Shown in pieces: positions 63,501 to 64,000 of a stretch of DNA of 64,000 bases; position 1 is the first letter of the stretch; each line of letters opens with the position of its first letter. Below the pieces are notes generated by a model. It was not told where the DNA came from and did no database searches. It saw only the letters and a program-made list of their open reading frames with translations. Source of the DNA: Auanema rhodensis (lineage: Eukaryota; Nematoda; Chromadorea; Rhabditida; Rhabditidae); the NCBI GenBank assembly GCA_964057225.1, contig OZ059896.1, positions 5,394,001 through 5,458,000 on the forward strand, read 5' to 3'. Both the position numbers and the translations under genes were made by a program.

Positions 63501-64000
63501 TGATGCATTAGTGTATGTTGAGTTTCCATGTACACTCAACATTGCTTCCAAAAACATTTTGACAAAAATTTTCCCGAAAAATTTCAAAATAATTTCACAA
63601 AAAGTAGATGTTTTTAGATTCCTTTTTTCAAGACAAAGACGATGGACATTGTTATTCAACAAAAAAATTAATTCTTCAGGGTGAAAATCGAGGATATAAG
63701 TGTGAACTTATATCAGTTGATATCTCGGTGCATTTTTAAGCTAGCGCAAATCTGATAACACAGATCGACGCAGCTTAAAAATCCGCATCGAATGCACTAT
63801 ACTACATTAAGAAAAGCTTAATACAAAAATTAGTTATGATCGTTTGAAAAATGATGCATTAGTGTATGTTGAGTTTCCATGTACACTCAACATTGCTTCC
63901 AAAAACATTTTGACAAAAATTTTCCCGAAAAATTTCAAAATAATTTCACAAAAAGTAGATGTTTTTAGATTCCTTTTTTCAAGACAAAGACGATGGACAT
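60590..64000 (-). repeat. Satellite A, reverse-oriented array
   Basis: About 9.7 monomers of the 351-bp satellite in reverse complement, continuing past the window end. Monomers are of the diverged subtype seen at the left array edge: TGTGTTATCAG on the minus strand, a TTTTTCGGGAAA-type core instead of TTTTTCGAAAAA, and mostly GCAATGTTGAG. The monomer touching the cassette carries ATTGAGCGTTTCTCCATG, as does the last monomer of the left array. Spacing is 351 bp, apart from one 350-bp unit with one A lost from a run near 62263. Repeated 63-codon frames start with TTG and are not genes. Confidence 0.96.

Noticed and set aside
61037-63684. Recurring 63-codon frames (MKNDALVYVEF type) in the right array and on the minus strand at 41574-44879
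   Set aside because: They start with TTG and sit within each satellite monomer. The one 81-codon version near 62090 results from a single A lost in a run. There is no sign of coding constraint.
1-64000. tRNA, 5S rRNA or SINE-type internal promoters in either satellite
   Set aside because: No B-box such as GGTTCGANTCC, no cloverleaf and no 5S-like internal control region was found by eye.

Overview
The window is almost entirely repetitive, AT-rich eukaryotic DNA, most likely animal. It contains replication-type histone remnants (a histone H4 start with TATA promoter, and a histone mRNA 3' stem-loop), and no bacterial-type gene, RNA gene, CRISPR array or intact protein-coding gene. Every open frame I examined begins with TTG and lies inside a repeat unit, so I annotate no functional CDS. 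The species cannot be named from the sequence.

Layout. (1) 1-44975: tandem array of a 351-bp satellite (satellite A), forward orientation, about 128 monomers, entering from outside the window. It holds an exact 351-bp register over at least 95 successive monomers. Positions 1 to about 31.3 kb are homogeneous; about 31.3-44.98 kb is a mosaic of diverged subtypes. Near the end, an 855-bp block containing a monomer with a 198-bp deletion is duplicated (junctions near 43451 and 44306). (2) 44976-60589: a core delimited by two inverted copies of a histone-derived cassette. Each outer cassette has a 22-bp inverted repeat, a histone 3' stem-loop, a spacer, an H4 promoter with CCAAT and TATA boxes, the first 11 codons of H4, and the inverted repeat again. 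A third, 5'-truncated cassette lies at about 47104-47700. Between the cassettes is a second satellite (satellite B, about 179-184 bp per unit) that switches strand several times; its longest block is 50378-59651. (3) 60590-64000: satellite A again, now reverse-complemented, running out of the window.

The whole is therefore an inverted (palindromic) organisation centred near 52783: satellite A forward, histone cassette, satellite B core, histone cassette reversed, satellite A reversed. Mirror-image cassette edges lie at matching distances from the axis, and the satellite A monomers touching both edges share private variants, so the inverted duplication included part of satellite A. Both outer H4-type promoters point inward into satellite B. 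Both stem-loops lie where forward-strand satellite A transcripts would enter the core. A centromeric or pericentromeric role is plausible but is inference only.
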